This document shows, in pieces, positions 24,460 to 33,570 of a stretch of 64,000 nt of DNA (position 1 is its first letter; every line of letters starts with the position of its first letter). The stretch comes from Oscillospiraceae bacterium (GTDB lineage Bacteria; Bacillota; Clostridia; Oscillospirales; Ruminococcaceae). The stretch is from the NCBI GenBank assembly GCA_020024285.1, contig JAHHTZ010000001.1:186001-250000 (forward strand), read 5' to 3'. The translations under genes and the position numbers were made by a program. The notes beneath the pieces were generated by a model. The model saw nothing but the letters and a program-made list of their open reading frames with translations. It ran no database searches and was not told where the DNA came from.

Positions 24460-25149
24460 ATGATCCGTAAAATTATTCAAATCGACGAAGAAAAATGCAA
24501 TGGCTGCGGAGCCTGTGCGACCGCCTGCCATGAGGGTGCCATTGGGATGGTGAACGGGAAGGCGACCCTGCTTCGCGACGATTACTGCGATGGTCTGGGT
24601 GACTGTCTGCCGGTCTGTCCCACCGGAGCCATCACCTTTGTGGAGCGCGAAGCCGCAGAGTACGACAAAGAAGCTGTGCTTCAGGCGCGCGCAGGACATA
24701 CCGGCTGTCCCGGTCATCAGATGCACCAATTTTCGCGCGGCATCGAAGATATCATCCCAACGCCGCATATTCCATCCGCGCCGACCTCCCAGCTTGGTCA
24801 GTGGCCCTGCCAAATCAAGCTCGTGCCGATCAACGCACCTTATTTTCACAACGCGAAGCTCCTCATTGCTGCTGACTGCACCGCGTTTGCCTATGCAAAT
24901 ATGCACAATGAATTCATGCGTGGAAAAATCACCATCGTGGGCTGTCCAAAGCTCGACAGCGTCGATTACAGTGAGAAGCTCACCCAAATCATCCAAAACA
25001 ACGACATTCAAAGTGTTACCGTGGTGCGCATGGAGGTTCCGTGCTGCGGCGGTTTGGAGCTTGCCACCAAAAAAGCACTGCAAAACAGCGGAAAATTTAT
25101 TCCGTGGCAGGTCGTTACCATTTCCTTGGACGGCAAAATCCTCGATTAA
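24460..25149 (+). CDS. 4Fe-4S dicluster-type binding protein
   Basis: The protein has 229 residues. Ferredoxin cluster one has the full CNGCGACATAC set. The second, CDGLGDCLPVC, lacks one of four cysteines (Leu in its place), so it may hold a 3-Cys or a labile cluster. The C-terminal 120 residues have GCPKLDSVDY, VRMEVPCCGGLE and no recognised enzyme motif. Proteins of this type often accompany Crp-like regulators and hybrid-cluster protein in Clostridia, but hcp is not seen in this window. It probably takes part in electron transfer or redox sensing. Confidence 0.85.
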   Translation: MIRKIIQIDEEKCNGCGACATACHEGAIGMVNGKATLLRDDYCDGLGDCLPVCPTGAITFVEREAAEYDKEAVLQARAGHTGCPGHQMHQFSRGIEDIIPTPHIPSAPTSQLGQWPCQIKLVPINAPYFHNAKLLIAADCTAFAYANMHNEFMRGKITIVGCPKLDSVDYSEKLTQIIQNNDIQSVTVVRMEVPCCGGLELATKKALQNSGKFIPWQVVTISLDGKILD

Positions 25150-25178
25150 CACGCTTTCTTCCTTAATGCATATAAAAA

Positions 25179-25212
25179 AGCCGGGGCTCTGCTGTAATGC
25201 AGAGCCCCGGCT
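25179..25212. terminator. Bidirectional terminator between ferredoxin and chemoreceptor genes
   Basis: A perfect 14-bp GC-rich stem (25179-25192 with 25199-25212) and a six-base loop are flanked by A/T tracts, six As on one side and T-rich sequence on the other. It serves both convergent genes. Confidence 0.9.
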
Positions 25213-25217
25213 GATTT

Positions 25218-26866
25218 TTACTGTTTAACCTGGAACATTTGAGTTTGAGAGTGCAGAACACGGGTCTGAGAAAACAGCTCTTCACTGACTGCGGCAGTTT
25301 CTTCGCTGCTTGCTGTATTGTTCTGTACAACCACAGAGATCTGTTCGATTCCCTGTGCAACGTCGTTGATCGTCTGTGCTTCCTCACGCACCACTTCTGC
25401 AATGCTGTCGATTTCGCTGGCAGACTGTGCTGCAAGTGCCAGTGTTTTCTGCATGGTCAGAGAAACCTCTCTTACGATATCTCCGCCATGTTTTACTGCG
25501 TCCATAGAGTTTTCGATCAGGACTTTTGTTGCCTTCGCTGCCTGGTCGGACTGTCCTGCAAGGCTGCGCACCTCATCTGCTACAACGGCAAAGCCTTTGC
25601 CTGCGGAGCCGGCGCGTGCTGCCTCAACTGCGGCATTCAGCGCAAGGATGTTGGTCTGGAATGCGATGTTTTCGATGGTAGAAATGATTCGTCCGATTTC
25701 TTCTGATGCGTGGTGGATATCCTTCATTGCATCGACCATCTGTCCCATCTGCTCGTTGCTTGTGGACACCTGTGCATCCGTCTGACGTGCGTTTTCCTGC
25801 ATGGAATGTGCAGCTTCTGCGTTTTTCTTTGCATTTTCTGCCAGATCGTCCAGCGTTGCCATCAGATGCTCGACAGAATCTGCCTGCTCTGTTGAGCCCT
25901 GTGCCAATGTCTGAGAGCTTGCGGAAATCTGCTCTGCACCGTTTGTGATCTGCACGGTTGCGTTGTTGATTTCAGAAATTGCACGGGACAGCGAATCGAT
26001 TGTTGTTTCGATGGAAGTTTGAATCGTGCGGAAATCGCCGATAAATTCAACGGACACATCAACATTGAAGTTGCCCTTCGCCATTTCCGACATTACGTTG
26101 TTGATTTCGGATACATACTGGTCGATGCGTTTGAGCGAGCTGTCCAGTGTTTTTGCAAGTACGCCGATTTCATTGTCGTCGTGTTCTGTCATCTCAAGAT
26201 GCAGGTGACCTTCGCTCAAAGGCTGGGTCTCCCTTGTGAGGACAAGAATCGGACGAAGCACGTTGCTGACAACATAGAGCGCCAGATTGAGCAGGCACAC
26301 CAAGGAAAAAAGGAAGCATATGATCATCAGGATCTGCATCACCGAGATCGCCTGTTCTTTGTTTGCCAGTCCCTGATCGCTCAGTGCATTGGCACGATCG
26401 ATCACACTGTCCAGCTTTGCAACAAGTGCTTCAACGTTTTTGCTGATGGTTTGATGGTAATATTCCTGAGCAGCCTCCGGGTCCTCCGCATACAGGTCCA
26501 GCGCTTTGATTGCAGATTTATGCAGCTCTTTATGCATTGGTTCAAGCTCGCTGCGCAGCGCAAGGAGCTGCTCGTCGTCGCTGCCTGCGTCACCATAGAG
26601 CCACTGACCCAGTGCGCAGCTTGTTTCATCCGTGCTTCCGTTAAAGGGCATACCTTCATACAAAGACGCACTCAGCATGCCTGACCAGTTGTAGTGCGCT
26701 ACCTCTGCTGACCGTGCCTTGTCGAAGATTGCATCTGCAGCCTGACTTTCTTGATCTGCTCTTTTGATTTTAATGATTCCGATGTTTGCAACTGCAGAAA
26801 ATATCAGTGCAGACAGCGTGGCTGCTGTAATTCGGATGATAACACCTTTTTTATGCTTTTTTTCAT
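25218..26866 (-). CDS. Methyl-accepting chemotaxis protein with outside CZB-like domain; apparent start frameshift
   Basis: From residue [12 protein letters not shown] onward this is a complete receptor: an N-terminal span, an outside domain of about 150 residues, a second span ([25 protein letters not shown]), HAMP, and a signalling domain with the hairpin tip [37 protein letters not shown]. The outside domain has [17 protein letters not shown] and MHKELHKSA, the ligand set of a CZB zinc-binding domain. The best start, ATG 26866 after GGAAAAAGGGG, is one base out of frame; eight As instead of seven (26857-26863) would give [11 protein letters not shown]. The frame stays open to 26996, but upstream starts lack ribosome sites and would lie before the promoter. 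Confidence 0.85.
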
Positions 26867-26938
26867 CACAGATGACCCCTTTTTCCTTTTTTACTATTTT
26901 AAAAACAGATCCATCCCAGCATCTGTTTTTGATAGACA

Positions 26939-26980
26939 CTGTCATTATAACATCAATATGTTGCATATGTCCATCATTTT
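26939..26980 (-). promoter_or_regulatory. Promoter of the chemoreceptor gene
   Basis: Minus-strand TATAAT lies near 26945-26950 with TGGACA about 18 bases upstream. Transcription would begin just past the first ATG codons of the longer open frame, which supports a start near 26866. Confidence 0.55.
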
Positions 26981-27115
26981 CTTCCATTTTCGCCATCTTT
27001 CTGCATAATTCTTCCTAATGTCCAAAGAGATAGAAATATTTTGAAAAACTTGTCGAAAATGACGGGTATTTTTGACCTATATTTCCTGAAATCCATCAAA
27101 AGTAAAATCAGGTCC

Positions 27116-27144
27116 TTTACAAATGCTGCGTCAGGCTCTATAAT
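27116..27144 (+). promoter_or_regulatory. Promoter of the riboswitch-antiporter unit
   Basis: TTTACA (27116-27121) and TATAAT (27139-27144), 17 bases apart, place the start of transcription just before the riboswitch. Confidence 0.8.
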
Positions 27145-27149
27145 GAGCA

Positions 27150-27245
27150 CAGGGAATGAAGTTCTCCCCCGGGAAACCGAAACCGCTTTGATGAGCTGAT
27201 GACTTCTGTGATTTTACGGTCGCAGAAATCGTCAGCTTTTTTTGC
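27150..27245 (+). ncRNA. Fluoride (crcB-type) riboswitch with terminator
   Basis: The leader has the crcB aptamer blocks in order: GGGAATGAAGTTCTCCC (27152-27168), AACCGC (27181-27186) and GCTGATGACTTCT (27195-27207). These match the family consensus GG-GATG-nnGTTC-CC / AACCGC / GCTGATGAC. The 3' block GCTGATGACTTCTGTGA also forms the 5' arm of a terminator with TCGCAGAAATCGTCAGC (27220-27236) and seven Ts. The arrangement predicts that fluoride binding prevents terminator formation and turns on the antiporter gene. The call rests on motif recognition only. Confidence 0.85.
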
Positions 27246-27266
27246 GTCCAAAGGAGGATATTATTT

Positions 27267-28469
27267 ATGTTATCATCGCTTGCACTCATTTTTCTTCTTG
27301 GGCTGTCTATGGCTGCCCTGTGCCAGGTTCTGCATCTGCCGCGCATCATCGGGATGCTGATAACGGGCGTCGTGCTGGGTCCGTGTGCCTTGGGGCTTTT
27401 GGATGACAGCATCCTTTCGATCTCCGCTGAGCTGCGCCAGATGGCTTTGGTCATCATCCTGCTCAAGGCGGGGCTTTCGCTCAACCTTGCCGACCTCAAA
27501 AAAGTGGGACGCCCCGCCGTGATGATGGCGTGCGTCCCTGCGTGCTTTGAGCTTCTTGCTTTTTTCCTGTTTGCGCCGTCCCTGCTCTCGATCACAAGGA
27601 TCGAAGCTGCGGTGATGGGTTCGGTGCTTGCCGCTGTTTCCCCGGCTGTTGTCGTTCCGCGCATGGTCCAGCTGATGGAAACAGGATACGGAACCAATAA
27701 GAGCATCCCCCAGCTCATCCTCGCCGGTGCATCCTGCGACGATATTTTCGTCATGGTGCTCTTTTCCACCTTCCTCGGGATGGCGCAGGGCTCTGGTGCA
27801 CATCTGATGGATTTTGCAAATATCCCCATTTCCATCGTCCTCGGCATCGCGCTCGGCTGTGCCGCAGGCTATGCCCTCTCGTGCTTATTTGAAGCTGCAT
27901 TCCGCCAAAAACACTGCATCCGAAACAGCATGAAGGTCATTGTGATTTTGGGTGTTTCCTTCCTTTTAATGTCCGTGGAATTGTGGCTCAAAAAAATCGT
28001 TCCGGTTTCCGGTCTGCTTGCTGTTGTAAGCATGGCATGTGTCCTCAAAATCAGAAGCACTAAGTTTGTGGTGAAACGGCTGTGTGAAAAGTTTGGGAAA
28101 TTGTGGCTTGCCGCTGAGGTCATCCTGTTCGTCCTCATCGGTGCAGCGGTCGATGTCCGCTACACGGTCAGTGCAGGCGCTGCATGTGCCTTGATGATTT
28201 TGATTGCGCTCGTATTCCGTGCAGTCGGCGTTCTCCTCTGTTTGCTCAAAACACAGCTGAACAAAAAAGAACGCCTTTTCTGCATCATCGCCTACCTCCC
28301 GAAGGCAACCGTTCAGGCCGCAATCGGCTCGGTTCCTCTGTCGCTGGGACTGCCCTGCGGTCAGATCGTTCTCTCTGTTGCTGTGCTTGCAATCCTCATC
28401 ACTGCCCCGCTCGGCGCGCTGGGGATGGATTTTACCTATCGGCGGCTCCTCTCTCCCTATGAATCATAG
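27267..28469 (+). CDS. Cation/proton antiporter (CPA family) under fluoride control
   Basis: The 400-residue membrane protein has about twelve spans. The start is SLALIFLLGLSMAALCQVLHLPRIIGMLITGVVLGP, typical of CPA antiporters, and a Kef-like AGLSLNLADLKKVGRP follows. The pair of membrane-embedded acidic residues near ASCDDIFVMVLFSTFLG marks the ion site. ATG 27267 follows AAAGGAGG, and the riboswitch ends 20 bases upstream. Antiporters of this kind are known members of crcB regulons and are thought to counter fluoride toxicity. The stop codon overlaps the convergent permease gene by 6 bases. Confidence 0.87.
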   Translation: MLSSLALIFLLGLSMAALCQVLHLPRIIGMLITGVVLGPCALGLLDDSILSISAELRQMALVIILLKAGLSLNLADLKKVGRPAVMMACVPACFELLAFFLFAPSLLSITRIEAAVMGSVLAAVSPAVVVPRMVQLMETGYGTNKSIPQLILAGASCDDIFVMVLFSTFLGMAQGSGAHLMDFANIPISIVLGIALGCAAGYALSCLFEAAFRQKHCIRNSMKVIVILGVSFLLMSVELWLKKIVPVSGLLAVVSMACVLKIRSTKFVVKRLCEKFGKLWLAAEVILFVLIGAAVDVRYTVSAGAACALMILIALVFRAVGVLLCLLKTQLNKKERLFCIIAYLPKATVQAAIGSVPLSLGLPCGQIVLSVAVLAILITAPLGALGMDFTYRRLLSPYES

Positions 28470-31133
28470 CTGCGCTTCTCTCAGGCGTTTCACAATGGTG
28501 GCGCGTGCGGCAAAGCGGTAGACCACCCACGGAACAAGACAGCCGAACAGCGCAAAGATCGGGGCGGTAATGAGGGTCGGGGTCAACGTTGGCTTGGAGC
28601 GGAAAAACCAGAACATTTTTTCAAGCACAACGGATGCAAGCGGATTTAACCCGAGGGAGATCCCTGCTGCCAGCAGCACCGAGCCGAGTGCATACAGCAG
28701 TCCTTCGTAAATGAGCATTGCCTTGAGCTGTCTGCCGGTCATGCCGATGGACTGAAGGACTGCAAGCTCATGTTTTCGGGTGAGGATGCCGGTGAGAACC
28801 GCGTTCACAAAGTTGAGCACCCCGATAAGACCCACCACGAAGGACAAGAGCCCTCCTACCAGGAGGAACATGGAGCGAAAGCTCTCAAATTCGTTGATAT
28901 AGCTTTGCTTGCTCTCGTAGCCGTAGCGCGGATTGGTATTTTGTGTGTAGTGGGAAAGAAAGTCCTCCATGCTCTGCACGGACCCTTCCTCCATATCAAA
29001 GGCATAGAGCATCACATCGGATTTTCCTGTGATTTCCTGCATGGTGTCTGCGCTGAGGACAAATTCGTCTGTGCCATAATAGCGGTAGCAGATGCTGTGC
29101 GGCACGGCGACCAGTGCCTCCACTGTAAAGGTTTCGTCGTGATAGACACTGGGGCGCGCCATATACGGACGCTCTCCGAAATCCTCTGCCTTCTCGTGGA
29201 CCTCTCCCGTTTCGGGGTCGTAGTATTCCCATTTTTGTGGGACGCGCAGCGTCACCGTGTCCCCAAGCTTTGCCCAATGGGAATCCATCTGCGGATGGTT
29301 GTAGTCGTCCAAATTGTAAACTGCGGCAACGGCACGGCTGTGCGGTTTGTATAGATTCTGAAGGCTCCCCTCAATAAGGGAGAGCTTATCGAGGATATAC
29401 GGCTCCATCCCGTAGGTCTGCACCGGACTGAGGATGCGCCCATCGGCGGAATGATCGGTATGAGAAAAATCGTAGTCGATGCTTTCCTCGGTATTTCCCC
29501 AATGGAGCATCTCGCTGCGCACCCAGTCCTCCGGGGCAAACTGCTGGATCGCATCGATTTGCCCGTAGATGCGTCCACCCTCGAGAATGCTGCCCTGCTG
29601 CGAAACATCCTCGATGACTTCCTCCGGCAGCGCTCCGCTTCCACTCCTCCAGGTGTACACATTGTTGTCAAAGTAGCCCCCGTCTGCGAGGATAAAATCG
29701 CAGATTGCCTTGTCCTGCAAATATTGATCCATATCAAAGCCATTTGTAAACAAGGTGGTCAGTTGCAGCAGCACGACAGACAGGGTCAGGGAAAGGATGG
29801 TGATGATCGTTTTGGCGCGGTTCCTGCCAAGGTTCCCCCACGCCATGCGAAGGATCGACACGCTGCCCTTGCCTTTTTTCCGCTTCTTTTTGGGATTTTT
29901 GCCCTCGGTGCAGCGCACTGCCTCCACCGGCGACACCTTTGCCGCCAGTCTGCCCGGACGTGCGCAGGAAAGCAGCACCGTCAAAAGCGCAAACAGTGCA
30001 GAGCCTGCAAAGATCCACGGACTCAGTGATACGGTATCTGCTGCGAGTCCATTCAAGCGGCTCATAATGAACGGACTGAGTTTCGCCCCGATGAGCCAGC
30101 CCACCAGACAGCCCAGCGGAATGCCAAACACGCACAGCATCAGTGCCTGACGGCGCAGGATGGACTTGATCTGTTTTCCTGTGGTACCGATTGTTTTGAG
30201 CAAGCCGTAGAAGCGGATGTCGTTCACCACCGAGATTTGAAAGACATTATAAATGATAAGATAGCCTGTGAGCATGATGAGCAAAAGCAGCACAACGATC
30301 AGCAGCACTGTGCCTCCATCAGCCTGCTGCGAGAGCTGCGCCCCTGTATAGCCCCAGTTCACACCGGTGCGAACATAGCGCGGCTCATTTTGGTTTTCCG
30401 ACTGATAGCCGTGGTTTTTGAGGATGGTCTGAAGGGTTTCGTCGATGTGGGCAGAACTTTGGAACATCACACTAAGATTTCTGCTGCCGATCATGTTATC
30501 CCTTGCCGGGAGGGTGATCTCAAGCTCTGCAAGGACGGAATCGACCCGACTCTCGGGGATGAGGATATGGTTTGCCACGGTGACAGGGTCTTTTTCCCAC
30601 CAGCCGCAGAGGGTGAACGTCTGCTCTGTCATTTTTCCGTCTACATTCACCGAAACCGTGAACGGCGCACCGAGCTTCGGCTCCACACCGAGAAGGTGCA
30701 GCACCTCGAGATCGGTGGCAGCCTCCATCGTGTTTTCCTGCGGAAGTCTGCCCTCGATGGGGTCCAAGAACATCCAATGGGCATCCGCATCATCGCACCA
30801 GCGCACTTCGACGTGGTTTTTGCGAAAGGCATCGTTTTGCCCCATCCCAAGGACGCGGCTGACACCCCACTCCTTGATGAGCGGGTCGTCCCGAAGCTCT
30901 AGAAATTCTTCCTCGCTCAGATATTTGAAGCCGCCGTGATTGTAACCTCCTACCTGTCGGAAATTCGACTGTTGGAATGCTTCGTTAAACGACATCCCAA
31001 TCGTAAACAGTGAGGTGAAGAGGGTGGTCGTCAGGCAAATTGCCAAAATTGCAATGATATTGCGTGTCTTGGCTGCGTGAAAGCTCTTTTTCGACAAATC
31101 GCGGATGCAGGCTTTGTTGGAAACGTGCAGCAT
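28464..31133 (-). CDS. FtsX-type ABC transporter permease, large
   Basis: This permease is about 889 residues when started at ATG 31133 (GGGGGTAGGGG upstream). The first span is NIIAILAICLTTTLFTSLF. Two FtsX domains are visible: one near residues 270-380 (IVVLLLLIMLTGYLIIYNVFQISVVNDIRFYGLLKTIGTTGKQIKSILRRQAL) and a C-terminal one (FVVGLIGVLNFVNAVLTGILTRKHELAVLQSIGMTGRQLKAMLIYEGL). A long outside region between spans probably binds substrate or lipids. It follows its ATPase by four bases and is served by the two-component system upstream. Substrate unknown. Confidence 0.88.
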   Translation of the reverse strand: MLHVSNKACIRDLSKKSFHAAKTRNIIAILAICLTTTLFTSLFTIGMSFNEAFQQSNFRQVGGYNHGGFKYLSEEEFLELRDDPLIKEWGVSRVLGMGQNDAFRKNHVEVRWCDDADAHWMFLDPIEGRLPQENTMEAATDLEVLHLLGVEPKLGAPFTVSVNVDGKMTEQTFTLCGWWEKDPVTVANHILIPESRVDSVLAELEITLPARDNMIGSRNLSVMFQSSAHIDETLQTILKNHGYQSENQNEPRYVRTGVNWGYTGAQLSQQADGGTVLLIVVLLLLIMLTGYLIIYNVFQISVVNDIRFYGLLKTIGTTGKQIKSILRRQALMLCVFGIPLGCLVGWLIGAKLSPFIMSRLNGLAADTVSLSPWIFAGSALFALLTVLLSCARPGRLAAKVSPVEAVRCTEGKNPKKKRKKGKGSVSILRMAWGNLGRNRAKTIITILSLTLSVVLLQLTTLFTNGFDMDQYLQDKAICDFILADGGYFDNNVYTWRSGSGALPEEVIEDVSQQGSILEGGRIYGQIDAIQQFAPEDWVRSEMLHWGNTEESIDYDFSHTDHSADGRILSPVQTYGMEPYILDKLSLIEGSLQNLYKPHSRAVAAVYNLDDYNHPQMDSHWAKLGDTVTLRVPQKWEYYDPETGEVHEKAEDFGERPYMARPSVYHDETFTVEALVAVPHSICYRYYGTDEFVLSADTMQEITGKSDVMLYAFDMEEGSVQSMEDFLSHYTQNTNPRYGYESKQSYINEFESFRSMFLLVGGLLSFVVGLIGVLNFVNAVLTGILTRKHELAVLQSIGMTGRQLKAMLIYEGLLYALGSVLLAAGISLGLNPLASVVLEKMFWFFRSKPTLTPTLITAPIFALFGCLVPWVVYRFAARATIVKRLREAQL

Positions 31134-31137
31134 ACCC

Positions 31138-31809
31138 CTACCCCCTTTCCACGATTTTTCCATCCTCGATGCGGATGATCCGGTCTGCCAGCTGCGCCAT
31201 CTCCTCATTGTGGGTAATCATCACGATGGTTTGCGAAAACCGCTGGCTTGTCACCTTGAGCAGCCCCATCACGTCCTGACCGGTTTTGCTGTCGAGGTTT
31301 CCGGTCGGTTCATCCGCGAGGATGATGGCAGGCTTTGCTGCCAGTGCACGTGCAATGGCGACCCTCTGCTGCTGTCCCCCGGAAAGATTGTTCGGCAGAT
31401 TGTCTAACTTTTGTGCGAGTCCCAGCGTTTCGATGATTTGGGTCAGGTATCCTTCATCCGGTTCCCTTCCGTCCAGACGGATGGGCAGGACGATGTTTTC
31501 CATCACGTTGAGCACCGGGACAAGATTATAATTTTGAAAAACGAAGCCGATTTTGCGGCGGCGGAAGATCGTGCATTCCTCCTCTTTGAGTTCCGACAGA
31601 TCGTGCCCGTCGATGATGACGGTTCCGTCCGTCGGGCGGTCCAGTCCGCCCAGCATGTGCAGGAGCGTCGACTTGCCGCTGCCGGAGGTCCCCACCACGG
31701 CAACAAACTCCCCTTTTTCGACGCTCAGGTCTACCCCGTCGAGCGCATGGACTGCGTTTTCTCCGCTGCCGTAAATCTTTCTTAAATTTTTTGCCTGTAA
31801 AATTTCCAT
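31138..31809 (-). CDS. ABC transporter ATPase, MacB/LolD-like
   Basis: A 223-residue ATPase started at ATG 31809 (GGAGGTATCG upstream). Walker A is GTSGSGKST, the signature is [15 protein letters not shown] and Walker B is [16 protein letters not shown]. The GNLDSKT form and the overall length are typical of ATPases that partner FtsX-type permeases in macrolide, antimicrobial-peptide or lipoprotein export. It sits directly upstream of the large permease. Confidence 0.92.
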   Translation of the reverse strand: MEILQAKNLRKIYGSGENAVHALDGVDLSVEKGEFVAVVGTSGSGKSTLLHMLGGLDRPTDGTVIIDGHDLSELKEEECTIFRRRKIGFVFQNYNLVPVLNVMENIVLPIRLDGREPDEGYLTQIIETLGLAQKLDNLPNNLSGGQQQRVAIARALAAKPAIILADEPTGNLDSKTGQDVMGLLKVTSQRFSQTIVMITHNEEMAQLADRIIRIEDGKIVERG

Positions 31810-31916
31810 GATCGATACCTCCATGAAATAATCGTTCCGTTTATGCTTTGATTATCTCATAAGAATCTTTCTGTATTCTTTCGAGCATACCGCCAATTCT
31901 AACAGTATTGTAAGAA

Positions 31917-32819
31917 TCAGCACCGTGGAAGAAAAATCGAGAACACAGAGCCTTCCCTGCCGCTGGATGTAACCTTGATATAGCCGCCCTCCTGCGACAC
32001 GATCTCGCGCGACAGATACAGCCCGATGCCGACGCCTTCCTGCTCCCTCGCATTTTCGAGGCGGCAAAAGCGGGAAAAAATCTTTGCCTGGTCGCTCTCC
32101 GCAATCCCGCACCCGGTATCCGACACATCGATGCGCACAAACAGCTCATATTCGACGGCTTTGACGGTGATGCCGCCCGACTGCGTGTATTTGATGGCAT
32201 TGTCCACAAGGTTGCAGAGTGCTTCGCCGGTCCATTTGAGGTCGAAATCGGCGGAACACTCTGTGTGTTCGACCTGTAAAAATAGCCCCTTCTGCTGTGC
32301 CCTTGGAGCAAATTGCTTTGCGGCGGCTTGCAGCAGAGGCTGCACCTTTTGCGGATGGGGAGAGAGTGTGATGATCCCGTTTTCGAGCCGTGACAGCTTG
32401 ATGAGGGTATCGATCAGGAAGCGCAGCTTTTCTGCCTGAAGGTGCAGCGCCTCTACGCTGCTTTTGGCAGATTGGGGCAGCTCCTCCTCCTGTAAAAGCT
32501 CGGTATAAAGCAGGAGGTTTGCAATCGGGGTCTTTGTCTGATGGGAGATATCCGCAATCATCGTTTTGATTCGGTCCTTTTCTGCACAGAGATTGCCTGC
32601 GCTGACGCAGGAGGCGCGCAGATAGTCCGCAAACCTTGTTTCGAGGGCAGAAAGGCGGCTTTCGTCAAAGGATTTTTCGATCAGGCTCCCCTGCTGTACC
32701 TCCTCGATCATCCGTTCGATCCGCTGCATGGTTCGTTTTGTCTGTTTTCGGTCAAAAATTATGACGATCAGCGCGATAAAAAGGGCGCACAGCCCGAAAA
32801 TCCATCCCAAATCATTCAT
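31917..32819 (-). CDS. Sensor histidine kinase next to FtsX-type transporter
   Basis: This 300-residue kinase has a single N-terminal span (LGWIFGLCALFIALIVIIF), a coiled linker, the His-box IADISHQTKTPIANLLLYTELL and an ATPase domain (NLVDNAIKYTQSGG, DTGCGIAESD, GVGIGLYLSREIV). It has almost no outside domain, so it may rely on the adjacent transporter for sensing. It overlaps the response-regulator stop by 8 bases. Confidence 0.9.
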   Translation of the reverse strand: MNDLGWIFGLCALFIALIVIIFDRKQTKRTMQRIERMIEEVQQGSLIEKSFDESRLSALETRFADYLRASCVSAGNLCAEKDRIKTMIADISHQTKTPIANLLLYTELLQEEELPQSAKSSVEALHLQAEKLRFLIDTLIKLSRLENGIITLSPHPQKVQPLLQAAAKQFAPRAQQKGLFLQVEHTECSADFDLKWTGEALCNLVDNAIKYTQSGGITVKAVEYELFVRIDVSDTGCGIAESDQAKIFSRFCRLENAREQEGVGIGLYLSREIVSQEGGYIKVTSSGREGSVFSIFLPRC

Positions 32820-33489
32820 CTTGATTCACCCAGCTGTAGCCAATGCCGTATATTGTTTTGATATAGTCGTGCGCGCCGAGCTTGTCGCGCAGCCGCTTGA
32901 CTGTGACGGAGAGCGCGTTTTCATCCACATACTCTGCCCCATCCGTCCAGATGCGGTCAACAAGGTCGGTGCGGCTGAGCACCGCTGTCCGGTTTTCCAC
33001 CAAAATGCGCAGGAGCTTCTGCTCTGTTTTGCTCAGCTCCACCTTCTGATCCCCAACGAAAAATTGAAGATGGTCGAAGTCGAAGGTGAAATGGTCTATT
33101 TTTATGCTCCCGCCCGGATGCAGGTTTTGAGCTTTTCGCAGCTGTGTATTGACCCTCGCCCTTAAAACAGACAGGGAAAACGGCTTTGTGATATAATCGT
33201 CCGCCCCCTGCTCCAATCCCTCCACAATGTCAAGATCGGTGTCGTTCGCTGTGAGCAGCACAACCGGGAGCGCGGGGCTTTTCGCTTTGATCTCCCGCAG
33301 CAGCTCCAGCCCGTTTCCGTCCGGCAGATTCAGGTCCAAAAGGACGAGCGATGCCCCGCCGCACGAGAGCTGCTCGCGTGCGGATCGGATGTTCGTGCAG
33401 GAAATCATCTGACGGTTTTCTGTTCTCAGTGCCTGACACAGTCCGCGGTTGAGTTCCCTGTCATCTTCTACAATCAAGATCTGTTCCAT
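32812..33489 (-). CDS. OmpR-family response regulator next to FtsX-type transporter
   Basis: The regulator is 225 residues when started at ATG 33489. The receiver has LIVEDDRELNRGL, LVLLDLNLPDGNG and KPFSLSVLRAR. The winged helix has KVELSKTEQKLLRILVENRTAVLSRTDLV, DENALSVTVKRLRDKL and IYGIGYSWV. It is the first gene of a regulator-kinase-ATPase-permease operon, typical of transporters that detect cell-wall-active peptides. Confidence 0.92.
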   Translation of the reverse strand: MEQILIVEDDRELNRGLCQALRTENRQMISCTNIRSAREQLSCGGASLVLLDLNLPDGNGLELLREIKAKSPALPVVLLTANDTDLDIVEGLEQGADDYITKPFSLSVLRARVNTQLRKAQNLHPGGSIKIDHFTFDFDHLQFFVGDQKVELSKTEQKLLRILVENRTAVLSRTDLVDRIWTDGAEYVDENALSVTVKRLRDKLGAHDYIKTIYGIGYSWVNQDE

Positions 33490-33520
33490 TTTATTCCCCC
33501 ATTGCAACGATATAGATAAA

Positions 33521-33551
33521 TCTCCCTTTGAAGGAATCCTTCAAAGGGAGA
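33521..33551 (+). terminator. Near-perfect 31-base palindrome, probable terminator
   Basis: Fifteen-base arms meet at one central base, so the RNA must form a shorter stem with a loop of about seven bases. The plus strand continues with a T6 run and the minus strand only with TTTATCT. No plus gene ends here. Confidence 0.6.
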
Positions 33552-33570
33552 TTTTTTACAATATAAAAGA

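Noticed and set aside
26870..26996. N-terminal extension of the chemoreceptor frame to ATG 26996
   Set aside because: The extra codons have no ribosome site and lie upstream of, or on top of, a good promoter. They would bury the membrane anchor, so the frameshift reading is preferred.
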